A stretch of DNA of 41,930 nt from a bacterium. GTDB lineage: Bacteria; Patescibacteriota; Microgenomatia; Levybacterales; UBA12049. The position numbers were made by a program, and so were the translations under genes. A model generated the notes under the pieces. That model was not told the origin of the DNA. It did not search any database and was given only the letters and a program-made list of their open reading frames with translations. Location of the stretch: contig JAUYMJ010000101.1 in the NCBI GenBank assembly GCA_030698775.1, positions 1-41,930 of the forward strand, written 5' to 3'. Within the stretch, counting starts at the first letter, position 1. Each line of letters opens with the position of its first letter. Positions 17,188-25,602 of the stretch are shown here, piece by piece.

Positions 17188-18223
17188 CAAAAAAATGCGT
17201 AAATCCGTTTTTATTTTCTTTAAGCCACTGAAATAACATTCTTATTCCAGAAGATACGGTGGTCTTGGGTGTCCATCCAAAATCTTTTTTTGCTTTTGCG
17301 ATGTCTGCGTAGAAAATTTTTTGGTCCCCTTGCCTCCAGGGGAGATACGTTGCATTTATTTTTTCCCCGAGGATCTCTTCAATCATCGGACCAAATTCCG
17401 ACCAGACGGAGATCGTGTTTTTTATCCCTCCACCGATATTATATATTTCACCCGAAGTAGTTCTGATACTTTCACATGCTCGGTCAATTGCCTCAAGAAG
17501 ATCGTCTATGTACAGAAGATCTCTTACCTGTTTTCCATTTCCATAAATTGTAACACGCTTCTTAAGCATTGCAGATATCAATAACCAAGCAACCCACCCC
17601 TGATCTTCAATACCGAATTGGTGAGGACCAAAGATGCATGATTGACGAAAAACTATATTTTTTAACCCATAAATTCTTGCATAGTCTCTCACGTACTGGT
17701 CAGCAGATCCCTTCGAGCACGCATATGGTGTATAAAAGTCCAATGGCATATTTTCACTCACTCCCTGTTTTTCCCTTGCAAACTGATATCTCAGTTTATT
17801 TTCTTTGATTGGAAGATACGAGAGTGATCCGTACACTTTATTTGTTGAACCATAAATGAGGATTGCCTTACTTTTCTCTCTTCGCATAATTTCAAGTAAG
17901 TTTATGGTACCAAGAAGATTCGTATTGAAATCAAATAGTGGGTCTTTGATTGATGTCGTAACTGCCACTTGTGCAGCCATATGAAGTATGATGTCAGCGT
18001 TTTTTACTGCCTCTGTTAAATCCTTGGAGGGACGAGAAATATCACCTAAGACAATATTCGGTTTTCTGCTTTTTGAGCTACGCAGCCATTGAACGTTTTC
18101 TTTACTTCCTTTCCGGAAAAAGTTATCATATATTGTTACTTCACATTTTTTACGTAAAAAATGTGCCGCAGCATTTATTCCTATAAACCCCGCACCACCA
18201 GTAATTAAAATCTTTTTTTTCAT
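17153..18223 (-). CDS. rfbE: CDP-paratose 2-epimerase-like SDR (CDP-tyvelose epimerase family)
   Basis: A 356-residue extended SDR. It has GGAGFIG (9-15), GSTNKVYG (125-132) and Tyr167/Lys171. The stretches FRQSCIFGPHQFG, EDQGWVAWL and GNGKQVRDLLYIDDL are strongly characteristic of CDP-paratose 2-epimerase (Tyv/RfbE), which interconverts CDP-paratose and CDP-tyvelose by C2 oxidation and reduction. It lies divergent to glucose-1-phosphate cytidylyltransferase, the first enzyme of CDP-hexose synthesis. An upstream in-frame ATG at 18298 lies before the predicted promoter, so 18223 at MKKKILITGG is chosen. If the real substrate is a branched CDP sugar, the C2 epimerase chemistry would still fit. 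Confidence 0.85.
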   Translation of the reverse strand: MKKKILITGGAGFIGINAAAHFLRKKCEVTIYDNFFRKGSKENVQWLRSSKSRKPNIVLGDISRPSKDLTEAVKNADIILHMAAQVAVTTSIKDPLFDFNTNLLGTINLLEIMRREKSKAILIYGSTNKVYGSLSYLPIKENKLRYQFAREKQGVSENMPLDFYTPYACSKGSADQYVRDYARIYGLKNIVFRQSCIFGPHQFGIEDQGWVAWLLISAMLKKRVTIYGNGKQVRDLLYIDDLLEAIDRACESIRTTSGEIYNIGGGIKNTISVWSEFGPMIEEILGEKINATYLPWRQGDQKIFYADIAKAKKDFGWTPKTTVSSGIRMLFQWLKENKNGFTHFFDENNAGLYSAQ

Positions 18224-18273
18224 ACATTTCCGGGATCGGAAAGAACTAGTAGCAAAAAAATTATTCTTCAGTG

Positions 18274-18282
18274 AGTATACCA
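18274..18282 (-). promoter_or_regulatory. Extended -10 promoter for the CDP-sugar epimerase/GT2 unit
   Basis: The minus strand reads TGG then TATACT (18279-18274), an extended -10 box. The predicted leader to ATG 18223 is about 44 bases, so this unit is not leaderless. No good -35 is seen. Confidence 0.5.
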
Positions 18283-18298
18283 CACTATCTTTCCCCAA

Positions 18299-18327
18299 TT
18301 GCTTTTTACATGACCGTGATTTAGAAT
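18299..18327 (+). promoter_or_regulatory. Probable promoter of rfbF and the following GT2
   Basis: TTGCTT at 18299-18304, a 17-bp spacer, and TAGAAT at 18322-18327. The ATG at 18341 begins 13 bases after the -10 box, leaving a leader of only about seven bases. It is divergent to the minus-strand epimerase promoter. Confidence 0.5.
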
Positions 18328-18340
18328 TACTAATATTTCA

Positions 18341-19117
18341 ATGAAGACAATAATTCTCTGTGGTGGGCTAGGGACGAGACTGAAAGAAGAAACAGAATTC
18401 AAGCCCAAGCCAATGGTATATGTCGGTGATAAACCAATTATCTGGCATATCATGAAGATATATGCACACTATGGATTCAACGAATTTATCTTGGCGCTCG
18501 GGTATAAAGCTGATTACATAAAAGAATTTTTTCTCAACCAAAAAGCCTTCACTTCGGACTTTACCTTGGATACTTCAACTCATGAGACAATATATTTTCG
18601 CAATGACAGACAAACGGTGGATGACTTTAAGATCACATTCGTTGACACGGGACAAGATACCTTGCCGGGTGAACGGATACTGCTTTGCAAAAAATATGTT
18701 CCTGAAAAGGACAAATTTTTTATGGTTACCTATGGTGACGGAGTGACCGATCTTGATATTAAAAAACTTGTAGATTTCCATAAATCCCAAAAGACGATCG
18801 GCACAATCACTGGAGTCCATCCACGTTCAAAGTACGGCTTGGTAAATGTACAAAAAAATAACCGAGTTTCCGGATTTATTGAAAAACCTGTCCTTTCGGA
18901 TTGGGTAAATGGAGGCTACATGGTTTTTGAGCGGGGGGTTTTTGACTTACTTGAACCTCATCAATATGAATTTGTCGCTCTCAATAAATTAGTAAAGAAA
19001 AAACAGCTTTCTTTATACAAACATGACGGTTTTTGGTTCGCAGTAGATACATATAAGGAGCTTGAAGACCTGAATAAAATATGGAGTAAAAAAAATCCAC
19101 CGTGGAAAAAATGGTAA
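18341..19117 (+). CDS. rfbF: Glucose-1-phosphate cytidylyltransferase
   Basis: A 258-residue nucleotidyltransferase. CGGLGTRLKEET (7-18) followed by KPKPMVYVG and IIWHIM is the RfbF form of the sugar-nucleotide pyrophosphorylase signature, distinct from RmlA or GalU. YGDGVTD (131-137) binds the metal-nucleotide, and FIEKP is also conserved. It makes CDP-glucose from CTP and glucose-1-phosphate, the entry step to CDP-3,6-dideoxyhexoses (abequose, paratose, tyvelose, ascarylose) and to CDP-yersiniose-type branched sugars. The usual next enzyme, CDP-glucose 4,6-dehydratase (RfbG), is absent from the window. The following GT2 gene is 38 bases downstream and probably cotranscribed. Confidence 0.92.
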   Translation: MKTIILCGGLGTRLKEETEFKPKPMVYVGDKPIIWHIMKIYAHYGFNEFILALGYKADYIKEFFLNQKAFTSDFTLDTSTHETIYFRNDRQTVDDFKITFVDTGQDTLPGERILLCKKYVPEKDKFFMVTYGDGVTDLDIKKLVDFHKSQKTIGTITGVHPRSKYGLVNVQKNNRVSGFIEKPVLSDWVNGGYMVFERGVFDLLEPHQYEFVALNKLVKKKQLSLYKHDGFWFAVDTYKELEDLNKIWSKKNPPWKKW

Positions 19118-19155
19118 AGCAAAATGTTGTGTAAGATCACATCTATGAGAACGGC

Positions 19156-20064
19156 ATGAAAAAGATTATCAACATTGTTATTCCTGCATTCAATGAGGAG
19201 TTGGTAATTCAAGAATTGACACGCCGGCTAAGTTTACTTATGGACAAGCTTCCAAAGTATACATTTGAGGTGATCGTTGTTGAGAATGCATCTACAGACG
19301 ACACCTTAAAAGAATTGCTTCGCGCCCGAAAGAAAGACCAAAGATTTAAGATACTGCAACTTTCAACAAATTATGGATGCGACGGGGCAATTGTTGCGGG
19401 GGTTCACTACGCGAGAGGAGACGCCGTGATTATTATGATGGCTGATCTTCAGGACGTACCCGAATTAATTCCCGAGTTTTTAAAACGGTGGGAGGAAGGA
19501 TACGATATAGTCTATGGAATTGTAAAAAAACGCGTCCATATGGGATTGATGCGTAGATTTGGGACCTTCTTATTTTATAAAATTATGAGCAAGCTCTCAA
19601 AAGGTCTTATTCCGGAAAATGTCAGTGATTTCCGATTGATTGACCGAAAAGTGTATAGGGTTATTCTTTCGATGCCAGAGCACAATAAATTTTTTAGGGG
19701 GCTTGTTATGTGGACCGGATATAAAAAAATTGGCATCCCATTCATACGTCCAGACAGAATTGCCGGCAAGTCAAAAGCGGATCTCCCGACAATGCTCAGC
19801 GTTGCGCTAAACGGCATTATATCTTTCAGCTCACTTCCGCTGAGAATATCCTGGCTTATTGCAGGTCTCTTTATTTCCGGAATGCTCATCTCATTAATTG
19901 TCCTAAGGTTTCAACTGAGTCTGATATTTTTTTCACTTTCTCTTGTGACAATCCTGATTTCAATCCAAAACGAATATATAGGAAGAATCCTTGAGGAGGT
20001 AAGAGGTAGACCTCATTTTGTTGTCCAAAACACCTATGGATTTTCTAAAACAAAGAAGATCTAG
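19156..20064 (+). CDS. Polyprenyl-phosphate glycosyltransferase, GtrB/ArnC-like GT2 with two membrane helices
   Basis: A 302-residue protein. The GT-A domain starts NIVIPAFNEE and has VVENAS (41-46) and the acidic ADLQD (96-100), with DFRLIDRKV further on. Two hydrophobic helices at about 230-275 are followed by the family's closing motif NEYIGRILEEVRGRP. GtrB/ArnC/DpmA enzymes charge undecaprenyl phosphate with one sugar from a nucleotide donor, producing the substrate of GT-C transferases on the outer face. Its place after rfbF suggests a CDP-hexose or its derivative as donor (inference). It ends 21 bases from the end of the convergent ThDP enzyme gene. Confidence 0.92.
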   Translation: MKKIINIVIPAFNEELVIQELTRRLSLLMDKLPKYTFEVIVVENASTDDTLKELLRARKKDQRFKILQLSTNYGCDGAIVAGVHYARGDAVIIMMADLQDVPELIPEFLKRWEEGYDIVYGIVKKRVHMGLMRRFGTFLFYKIMSKLSKGLIPENVSDFRLIDRKVYRVILSMPEHNKFFRGLVMWTGYKKIGIPFIRPDRIAGKSKADLPTMLSVALNGIISFSSLPLRISWLIAGLFISGMLISLIVLRFQLSLIFFSLSLVTILISIQNEYIGRILEEVRGRPHFVVQNTYGFSKTKKI

Positions 20065-20085
20065 CAGAAGCCAGTAAAATGTCAA

Positions 20086-21879
20086 CTATCGATCTTTTGG
20101 CTTCGCAAGCATGTTCTCAAATAACTCCTCTTTATCCAAAAAGGGAAACATATCCTCATATGGACGTGAAACCATAGTGCCGTCAGCTTTTTTTTCTGAT
20201 GCTGTTCTGGGAATCAAAAGCTGCCACTCAGGGGTCATAACCTCGCAAAGCACTGGTCCGTTGAACGCTAGCGCTTCTTGAATCTTCTTATCAACCTCAT
20301 TTACATTACTAATTTTTATCCCTTTGATTTCATATGTCTTTGCTACATCCATTAAATTAGGGCACCATACACCCGTTTTTGGGCCCTCACCAATAAGTCT
20401 CCCCTCCATGAAATTCCTTTGCGTCAGTCTTATTAGTGAATAGCCATTATTATTAAAGACAAATACCTTAACCGGAAGCTTATTTTGCCTAATGGTAGAA
20501 AATTCCTGAATATTCATCTGGAGACTACCATCACCTGTTATAACTATTGTCCGTTTTCTTTTATTCGCAAGACAAACGCCTATACCCGCCGGCCAGTACC
20601 CCATCGTTGAGATGCCGCCTGTTGTGATAAATCGCTGGCCAGGCTTGATTTTCCAAGCTTGTGATGCAACATGAAAACATCCGCCCGTATCGACCAGGAC
20701 GACATCGTTTTCTGAAGCAAATCTTGTTAATCTGTCCACAAAATAGTATGAATTGACCGGCTTTTCTTTTTTATAGCTTGATAAAACCACGGGGTATTTC
20801 TTCCTCCAGTTTTTGCATGCAGCTATCCACCTCGAATAATCCTTTTGCTCCTTTGTTGAATACTGCGACAAGAGGGATAGGAAAAATTCTTTCGCATCTG
20901 AATTGATCCGCACTGAAATACCTAAATCCGGTTTCATAAGTTCTTTTTTGTCGATGTCAACGACAACTTTTTTTGCGTTTCTGCCAAAATCGGACGGAGT
21001 GTGGCCGGTGAGTGACGTTGCCAGTCTGCAACCCACCGCTATTATTAGGTCAGAATTCTGGATAGCAAAATTTGCTGCACGCTCCCCATATGTTCCTGGC
21101 CTCCCGACATAGAGTTTATGATCGCTAGGAAGTAAATCAATTCCCAAACGGGACGTTAAAACCGGAATTTCTATTTTCTCAATTACTTGATAAAACTCCT
21201 CTATTCCTCCAGATATCCTTACTCCCTGTCCGACGAGGAATAATGGACGCTTAGCTTTTGAGAGTAGATTAAGCGCATCTTTAACTTTTTTATCCGATAG
21301 GTCACCGTTTTTGTGTTGGTTCAGAAATGAAAAACTTTTCCTTGGGGATCCGGAAATTTCTTTTCCCTGCAGATTAAGTGGAACATCAAGCCAAACTGGA
21401 CCGGGCCGACCTTCTTTTGCCAAATAGTACGCTTTGTGAAGATATTCAGGGACCTTTTGAGGGTCATCAATGGTTACAAAGTATTTTGTGACACTCTGAA
21501 CAAGAGGTTTAATATTGATGCCCTGAACACCGTATTGTCTGATTTTTGTCTTCTCTTCGTATTGCACATTTGCAAGAGGTGACTGCCCTGAAAGAACCAT
21601 GAGAGGAGCAGAGTCCACCCATGCTCCTACGACACCGTTCATGACGTTTACCGCACCCGGACCAGCTGTAACTAAAGCAACTCCGATTTTATTGGTAAAC
21701 CTTGCATATGCTTCTGCCGACATACCGGCAGCCTGCTCATGATGCATGCAAATTGGCCTGATCTGCTTATTTCTATACACCGCGTCGTTGAGGAACATTG
21801 CCTGGCCACCAGTGATCATAAAAATTGAGTCAACCCCTTTTTTTACGATAAAGTCGATTATATAGTCTGCAACAGTCAT
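20086..21879 (-). CDS. ThDP-dependent acetolactate-synthase-like enzyme, YerE-like branched-sugar candidate
   Basis: A 597-residue protein with the three ThDP-enzyme domains. Glu48 in HHEQAAGMSAEAYAR activates the cofactor. The C-terminal domain has ITGDGSLQMN (GDG at 449-451) and FNNNGY (475-480), which bind Mg-diphosphate. The middle FAD/DHAP-like domain runs about 195-340. The family decarboxylates a 2-oxo acid and adds the acyl group to a carbonyl acceptor. YerE of the CDP-yersiniose pathway does this on a CDP-4-keto-3,6-dideoxyhexose. Here the gene is coupled by ATGA to a pyruvate aldolase gene within an operon, and CDP-sugar genes flank it. That supports sugar chain branching rather than valine synthesis, as no other ilv gene is seen. 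Confidence 0.88.
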   Translation of the reverse strand: MTVADYIIDFIVKKGVDSIFMITGGQAMFLNDAVYRNKQIRPICMHHEQAAGMSAEAYARFTNKIGVALVTAGPGAVNVMNGVVGAWVDSAPLMVLSGQSPLANVQYEEKTKIRQYGVQGINIKPLVQSVTKYFVTIDDPQKVPEYLHKAYYLAKEGRPGPVWLDVPLNLQGKEISGSPRKSFSFLNQHKNGDLSDKKVKDALNLLSKAKRPLFLVGQGVRISGGIEEFYQVIEKIEIPVLTSRLGIDLLPSDHKLYVGRPGTYGERAANFAIQNSDLIIAVGCRLATSLTGHTPSDFGRNAKKVVVDIDKKELMKPDLGISVRINSDAKEFFLSLLSQYSTKEQKDYSRWIAACKNWRKKYPVVLSSYKKEKPVNSYYFVDRLTRFASENDVVLVDTGGCFHVASQAWKIKPGQRFITTGGISTMGYWPAGIGVCLANKRKRTIVITGDGSLQMNIQEFSTIRQNKLPVKVFVFNNNGYSLIRLTQRNFMEGRLIGEGPKTGVWCPNLMDVAKTYEIKGIKISNVNEVDKKIQEALAFNGPVLCEVMTPEWQLLIPRTASEKKADGTMVSRPYEDMFPFLDKEELFENMLAKPKDR

Positions 21880-22880
21880 GATTTGGTCCTACTCAGTTCA
21901 AGGGCAATTTGAATAATTTTGTCCTCTTGTCCCGCAACTACTTTTCTTTTACCTAGTTCCATGAGCACGTCTCTTGGGTCAAGTCCAAACCTTTCTGCAG
22001 CCCTCTTAGCGTGGGGAGCAAAACCAGAAAATACTCCCGCCAATCCGCTTGTAAGAGTAATAGAATTTATTGAGGGGCTATTCTGAATTTTAGAGATAAT
22101 ATTCTCACTGTTATCCATAAGCTGATATAAATCCAACCCGGTTTTTATTCCCATCTTCTCAAGCACCGCAACAACAACCTCCAACTGACAATTCCCTGCA
22201 CCGGCGCCCATTCCCCGAGAGGTAGCATCAATAATTGTCGCCCCTGCTTTAACTGCAGCAATTGAATTCGCTACAGCCATACCCAGATTATTATGCGCGT
22301 GAAATCCCGTTTCTATATGTAACCCTTGAGTAAGCACGGATATCTTTTCTGTAACTTCATCTGGAAGGCAAGTTCCTGCCGAATCCATAAGCAAAACCCC
22401 AAAAGCCCCATAATCCTGCATTTTCTTTGCCTCCTCAAGAAGTATTTCCGCTTTAGCCATATGCGACATCATAAGCACACCAAACGTTCTAAGCCCCTTT
22501 TTTACAGAAAATTCTATATGCTGGCGAGTGATTGTGGCTTCTGTACAGTGGCTTGCAACCATAAGCACCTCAGCGCCATTTTGTATCGCTTCTTCAATAT
22601 CAGTGATCGTCCCAAAACCAGGGATCAGGAAAGCTCCCAGTTTTGTTCTGTGTAGCTCTTTTTTTGCATACTTCAAATACTCTGTGTCTGAGAGAAGTGA
22701 GAACCCCAAATGAAGAGAGGATGCACCCAATCCGTTCCCGTGCCCAACGATAAGAATCTGTGTTTTCGCTATTTCTGCAGCTTTTGCATATGACGCAACA
22801 TGTTCCCTTGTAAACTGATGGGAAATCGCATGCGATCCGTCCCTAAGCGTTGAATCGATCACTAACACTTTCTTCTTCAT
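21876..22880 (-). CDS. mhpE: 4-hydroxy-2-oxovalerate aldolase (MhpE/DmpG/BphI family)
   Basis: A 334-residue class II pyruvate aldolase. DSTLRDGSHA (9-18) supplies the catalytic Arg13, Asp14 and His17, GHGNGLGASS (46-55) is family-specific, and His194/His196 in HAHNN bind the divalent metal. The DmpG-like C-terminal domain is present (GRGMGAGAGN onward). The enzyme reversibly joins pyruvate and acetaldehyde into 4-hydroxy-2-oxopentanoate. In catabolism it sits with aromatic meta-cleavage genes, none of which occur here. It follows the acylating acetaldehyde dehydrogenase by nine bases and overlaps the ThDP enzyme start. A biosynthetic direction is inferred from this setting. Confidence 0.92.
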   Translation of the reverse strand: MKKKVLVIDSTLRDGSHAISHQFTREHVASYAKAAEIAKTQILIVGHGNGLGASSLHLGFSLLSDTEYLKYAKKELHRTKLGAFLIPGFGTITDIEEAIQNGAEVLMVASHCTEATITRQHIEFSVKKGLRTFGVLMMSHMAKAEILLEEAKKMQDYGAFGVLLMDSAGTCLPDEVTEKISVLTQGLHIETGFHAHNNLGMAVANSIAAVKAGATIIDATSRGMGAGAGNCQLEVVVAVLEKMGIKTGLDLYQLMDNSENIISKIQNSPSINSITLTSGLAGVFSGFAPHAKRAAERFGLDPRDVLMELGKRKVVAGQEDKIIQIALELSRTKS

Positions 22881-22889
22881 AGTAAAACG

Positions 22890-23762
22890 TTAGAGAAGCC
22901 GTTTCTTTGCATACTCCTCAGCGACCCTGACAGCTGCGCTATTCATCACGTCAAGATTGCCGGCAAAAGCCGGGAGATAATCCCCACGTCCGGTTACCTC
23001 TGAAATAATGACGAGCATTCCATTTTGCACAATTGGCTTATGTAGGAGTGCAAACCCGGGTACATATTTTTTCAGACGTTTTACAGCAGCAAATATTTCT
23101 TTTTGAATCAACGTAATATCCGAAGTGTGAATTTTGGCATAAATCGTATTTTGCATGTGAATGGGAGGATCGGACGGATTAAGAATAACGATCGCTTTTG
23201 CCTTTGGGACAAACGTCAGCTCCATTATCGCTTCAGACGTGAGACGTGTATATTCATCAATATTGCTTCGTGTGCCGATTCCAGCGGACTGGGAAGAGAT
23301 ACTTGAAACAATTTCTACATATCCTGTTTGGTGTTGTGCCTTCATCAAGGCGTTAATAATTGGTATCGTCGCTTGCGCACCGCAAGTAATCATGTTGACA
23401 TTATCTTCCTCCAAACACGCTTTGAGATTTACTGAAGGGACACACAGTTTTCCGACCTTCGACGGTGTGAGATCTATAGTAAATTTCTTCAGCTTCTTAA
23501 GTATCGGTGCATGCTCCGTATGAATCTTTGCAGACGTGGCATCAAAAACTATTTCGCAGCTGTCAGGGTTATTGATGATTGCATTTATAGAATCGTATGC
23601 CGTCGGAACACCCATCTTCTGTGCTCTCTTTATATTTTTCGATTTCGGGTTGATACCGGTGAAGATACCGCACTCGAGCACCGGAGAGCGGAGTATCTTG
23701 ACCAACAAGTCGCTTCCGATGTTGCCCGTACCGATGATACCTGTTTTAACTTTTTTTATCAT
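22890..23762 (-). CDS. mhpF: Acylating acetaldehyde dehydrogenase (MhpF/DmpF/BphJ family)
   Basis: A 290-residue protein. GTGNIG (11-16) binds NAD, Cys127 in TCGAQATIP is the catalytic thiol, SISSQSAGIGTRSNIDE and GRGDYLPAFAGNLD are family signatures. It reversibly interconverts acetaldehyde plus CoA with acetyl-CoA, and in characterised systems forms a channelling complex with the pyruvate aldolase encoded next to it. The first gene of the three-gene operon, it would provide acetaldehyde from acetyl-CoA if the pathway runs biosynthetically. The message has a short leader with AGGA about seven bases before ATG 23762. Confidence 0.92.
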   Translation of the reverse strand: MIKKVKTGIIGTGNIGSDLLVKILRSPVLECGIFTGINPKSKNIKRAQKMGVPTAYDSINAIINNPDSCEIVFDATSAKIHTEHAPILKKLKKFTIDLTPSKVGKLCVPSVNLKACLEEDNVNMITCGAQATIPIINALMKAQHQTGYVEIVSSISSQSAGIGTRSNIDEYTRLTSEAIMELTFVPKAKAIVILNPSDPPIHMQNTIYAKIHTSDITLIQKEIFAAVKRLKKYVPGFALLHKPIVQNGMLVIISEVTGRGDYLPAFAGNLDVMNSAAVRVAEEYAKKRLL

Positions 23763-23782
23763 CAGAAATCCTACTTGTGCTT

Positions 23783-23811
23783 ATTATAGTCTCTTACTAT
23801 ACCATAATTAA
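23783..23811 (-). promoter_or_regulatory. Promoter and ribosome-binding site of the dehydrogenase-aldolase-ThDP operon
   Basis: The minus strand has TTAATT (23811-23806), a 17-bp spacer and a perfect TATAAT (23788-23783). The predicted leader of about 14 bases carries AGGA at a normal distance from ATG 23762. A plus-strand promoter for the next unit lies about 30 bases further right. Confidence 0.6.
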
Positions 23812-23839
23812 TACTCTCGTAACTTCGAAAATAATCACA

Positions 23840-23848
23840 TGCTATAAT
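23840..23848 (+). promoter_or_regulatory. Extended -10 promoter of the SDR/transketolase unit
   Basis: TGC followed by a perfect TATAAT (23843-23848) forms an extended -10 box. The ATG at 23873 begins 24 bases downstream, giving a leader of about 18 bases without a clear Shine-Dalgarno sequence. No convincing -35. Confidence 0.55.
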
Positions 23849-23872
23849 GACTGTGTTTTTCCTGGCCTAATA

Positions 23873-24760
23873 ATGAAAAAGCTATTAATAACAGGTGGAA
23901 ACGGGTTTATCGGGAAAAATCTTGTAGAGCAATTGCATAATGAGTATCGAATATACGCACCGTCACGTCTTCAACTGGATCTATTAGATGATGTATCTGT
24001 CCAGAAGTTTCTGAAAACGCATCGATTTGATGTGATTATTCATGCTGCTATCCATATCTCAAATTCAAAGGAAGTGAGGGATCAGGAGCAGATCCTTAAA
24101 AATAATTTGAGAATGTTTATTAATTTATATAATTTTAGGCAATGCTTCGGTAAGATGTTTTATTTTGGCTCGGGTGCAGAGTACGATAAAACCAAGATGC
24201 CACCCAGAGTAAAAGAAAAGTTCTTTGGCAGCTTCATACCGAAAGATGACTATGGATTCTCAAAATATATCTGCGCACAACTTACTGAAAATTCAAGTAA
24301 TATATATAATTTAAGACTTTTTGGTTGCTTTGGGAAATATGAGGATTGGAGAAAACGGTTTATATCAAATGCACTTTGTAAAGCAATATTTAACACAAAT
24401 ATCACGCTTGTACAAAATGTATATTTTGACTATCTCTATATCAATGACCTCGTTCGTATCGTACGATGGTTTATTCAAGCAGATAAACCAACATTTAGGA
24501 CATACAACGTGTGTACAGGCCAATCTATTGACCTACTTACGATTGCAAAAAAAATAGTTGTGCAAACGAAGAAGCCGATTGTGATAAATGTAAAAAAATC
24601 AGGGTTTAAAAATGAATACACTGGAGACAACAAAAGATTGCTTAAAGAGATAAAGCGTTTTTCGTTTACTCCGATAGATACGGCGATCACTGAGCTTTTT
24701 GATTGGTACAGGATAAATAGAAAATTAATTGATAAAAAATCGCTTTATATCTTTGGCTAG
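23873..24760 (+). CDS. SDR family nucleotide-sugar reductase/epimerase, ketoreductase-like
   Basis: A compact 295-residue extended SDR. GGNGFIG (8-14) binds NAD(P), GSGAEY (99-104) supplies the catalytic Ser region, and Tyr127/Lys131 form the YxxxK pair. The short length, FDYLYINDL and the overall pattern resemble GDP-fucose-synthase and CDP-paratose/abequose-synthase reductases rather than 4,6-dehydratases. In this neighbourhood it could reduce C4 of a CDP-4-keto-dideoxyhexose, or the side-chain ketone left after ThDP-dependent acyl transfer (the YerF role). Both are inferences. The frame extends upstream to 23777, but that start precedes the promoter. The transketolase gene follows 14 bases later. 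Confidence 0.85.
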   Translation: MKKLLITGGNGFIGKNLVEQLHNEYRIYAPSRLQLDLLDDVSVQKFLKTHRFDVIIHAAIHISNSKEVRDQEQILKNNLRMFINLYNFRQCFGKMFYFGSGAEYDKTKMPPRVKEKFFGSFIPKDDYGFSKYICAQLTENSSNIYNLRLFGCFGKYEDWRKRFISNALCKAIFNTNITLVQNVYFDYLYINDLVRIVRWFIQADKPTFRTYNVCTGQSIDLLTIAKKIVVQTKKPIVINVKKSGFKNEYTGDNKRLLKEIKRFSFTPIDTAITELFDWYRINRKLIDKKSLYIFG

Positions 24761-24774
24761 TACCTTAGGGTTAA

Positions 24775-25602
24775 ATGTATGTCCGAAGAATGAAATCACT
24801 TCCAAGTATTGCAACAAAGATTCGGGAGTCAGTAATCCGCATGTCCTATGTATCACAAAGTGCACATATGGGCGGGTCATTGTCCTGTGTTGAGATCCTT
24901 ACCGCATTATATTTCTCTGTACTCAAAGTGTATCCCAAAAATCCGTTACATCCGGGAAGAGACAGATTTATTTTCAGCAAGGGACATGACTCAAAAGCCC
25001 TCTATGCAACACTCGCAGAACGTGGTTTTTTTAAAAAGACAGTGCTAGCAAGTTATGAAAAAAATAATAGCCTGCTCCCTGGACATCCCACCCGGCAATG
25101 TGTTCCGGGTGTTGAAATTACATCCGGATCTTTAGGCCATGGATTGTCTATCGCTGCCGGAATGGCATTCACGCTCAAACAGGATAGCAAAAATGCCAGG
25201 GTTTTTACCTTACTTAGCGATGGTGAGTGTAATGAAGGATCAACCTGGGAAGCCATACTTTTTGCAGGCCATCATCGATTGGAAAACCTTACTGTGATAG
25301 TTGACTACAATAAACTTCAAGGATATGGATTTGTAAAGAATGTGCTCAATCTAGAACCATTGCTTCAAAAGTGGACAAGCTTCAACTGGGCAGGACGGGT
25401 TGTTGATGGACATAATCTCGATGCGCTTGTAGAAATGCTGCATGATCTTCCGATAACAAAAAATATGCCCTCGGTAATCATTGCAAATACGACTAAGGGA
25501 AATGGCGGAGTAAAAAGGTATCTCAATTCTATCGGATCACAATATCACCCACCTACTAGTGAGGATATGGCTGATCTTCATCTTAGCGCAGATTGGTTAT
25601 GA
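24775..25602 (+). CDS. Transketolase-like N-terminal subunit
   Basis: A 275-residue protein covering only the ThDP-diphosphate-binding half of transketolase. Visible motifs are SAHMGGSL (29-36), FSKGHDSKALY (67-77), GSLGHGLS (118-125) and the metal/diphosphate site SDGECNEG (148-155). The C-terminal half is encoded next, overlapping by four bases. AGGG lies five bases before ATG 24775. Split transketolases transfer a glycolaldehyde (C2) unit between sugars. Inside a CDP-dideoxyhexose cluster it may act in sugar branching rather than the pentose phosphate pathway, though a housekeeping role cannot be excluded. Confidence 0.92.
   Translation: MYVRRMKSLPSIATKIRESVIRMSYVSQSAHMGGSLSCVEILTALYFSVLKVYPKNPLHPGRDRFIFSKGHDSKALYATLAERGFFKKTVLASYEKNNSLLPGHPTRQCVPGVEITSGSLGHGLSIAAGMAFTLKQDSKNARVFTLLSDGECNEGSTWEAILFAGHHRLENLTVIVDYNKLQGYGFVKNVLNLEPLLQKWTSFNWAGRVVDGHNLDALVEMLHDLPITKNMPSVIIANTTKGNGGVKRYLNSIGSQYHPPTSEDMADLHLSADWL

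Noticed and set aside
20056-20104. Possible terminator hairpin between the GtrB-like gene and the ThDP gene (GAAGCCA/TGGCTTC, or AAGATC/GATCTT)
   Set aside because: The loop is 25 bases or more, the two pairings exclude each other, and there is no U run on either strand.
20086-21879. Housekeeping IlvB (valine/isoleucine synthesis)
   Set aside because: No ilvN, ilvC or ilvD nearby; it is coupled to the aldolase gene and surrounded by CDP-sugar genes. It cannot be fully excluded by sequence alone.
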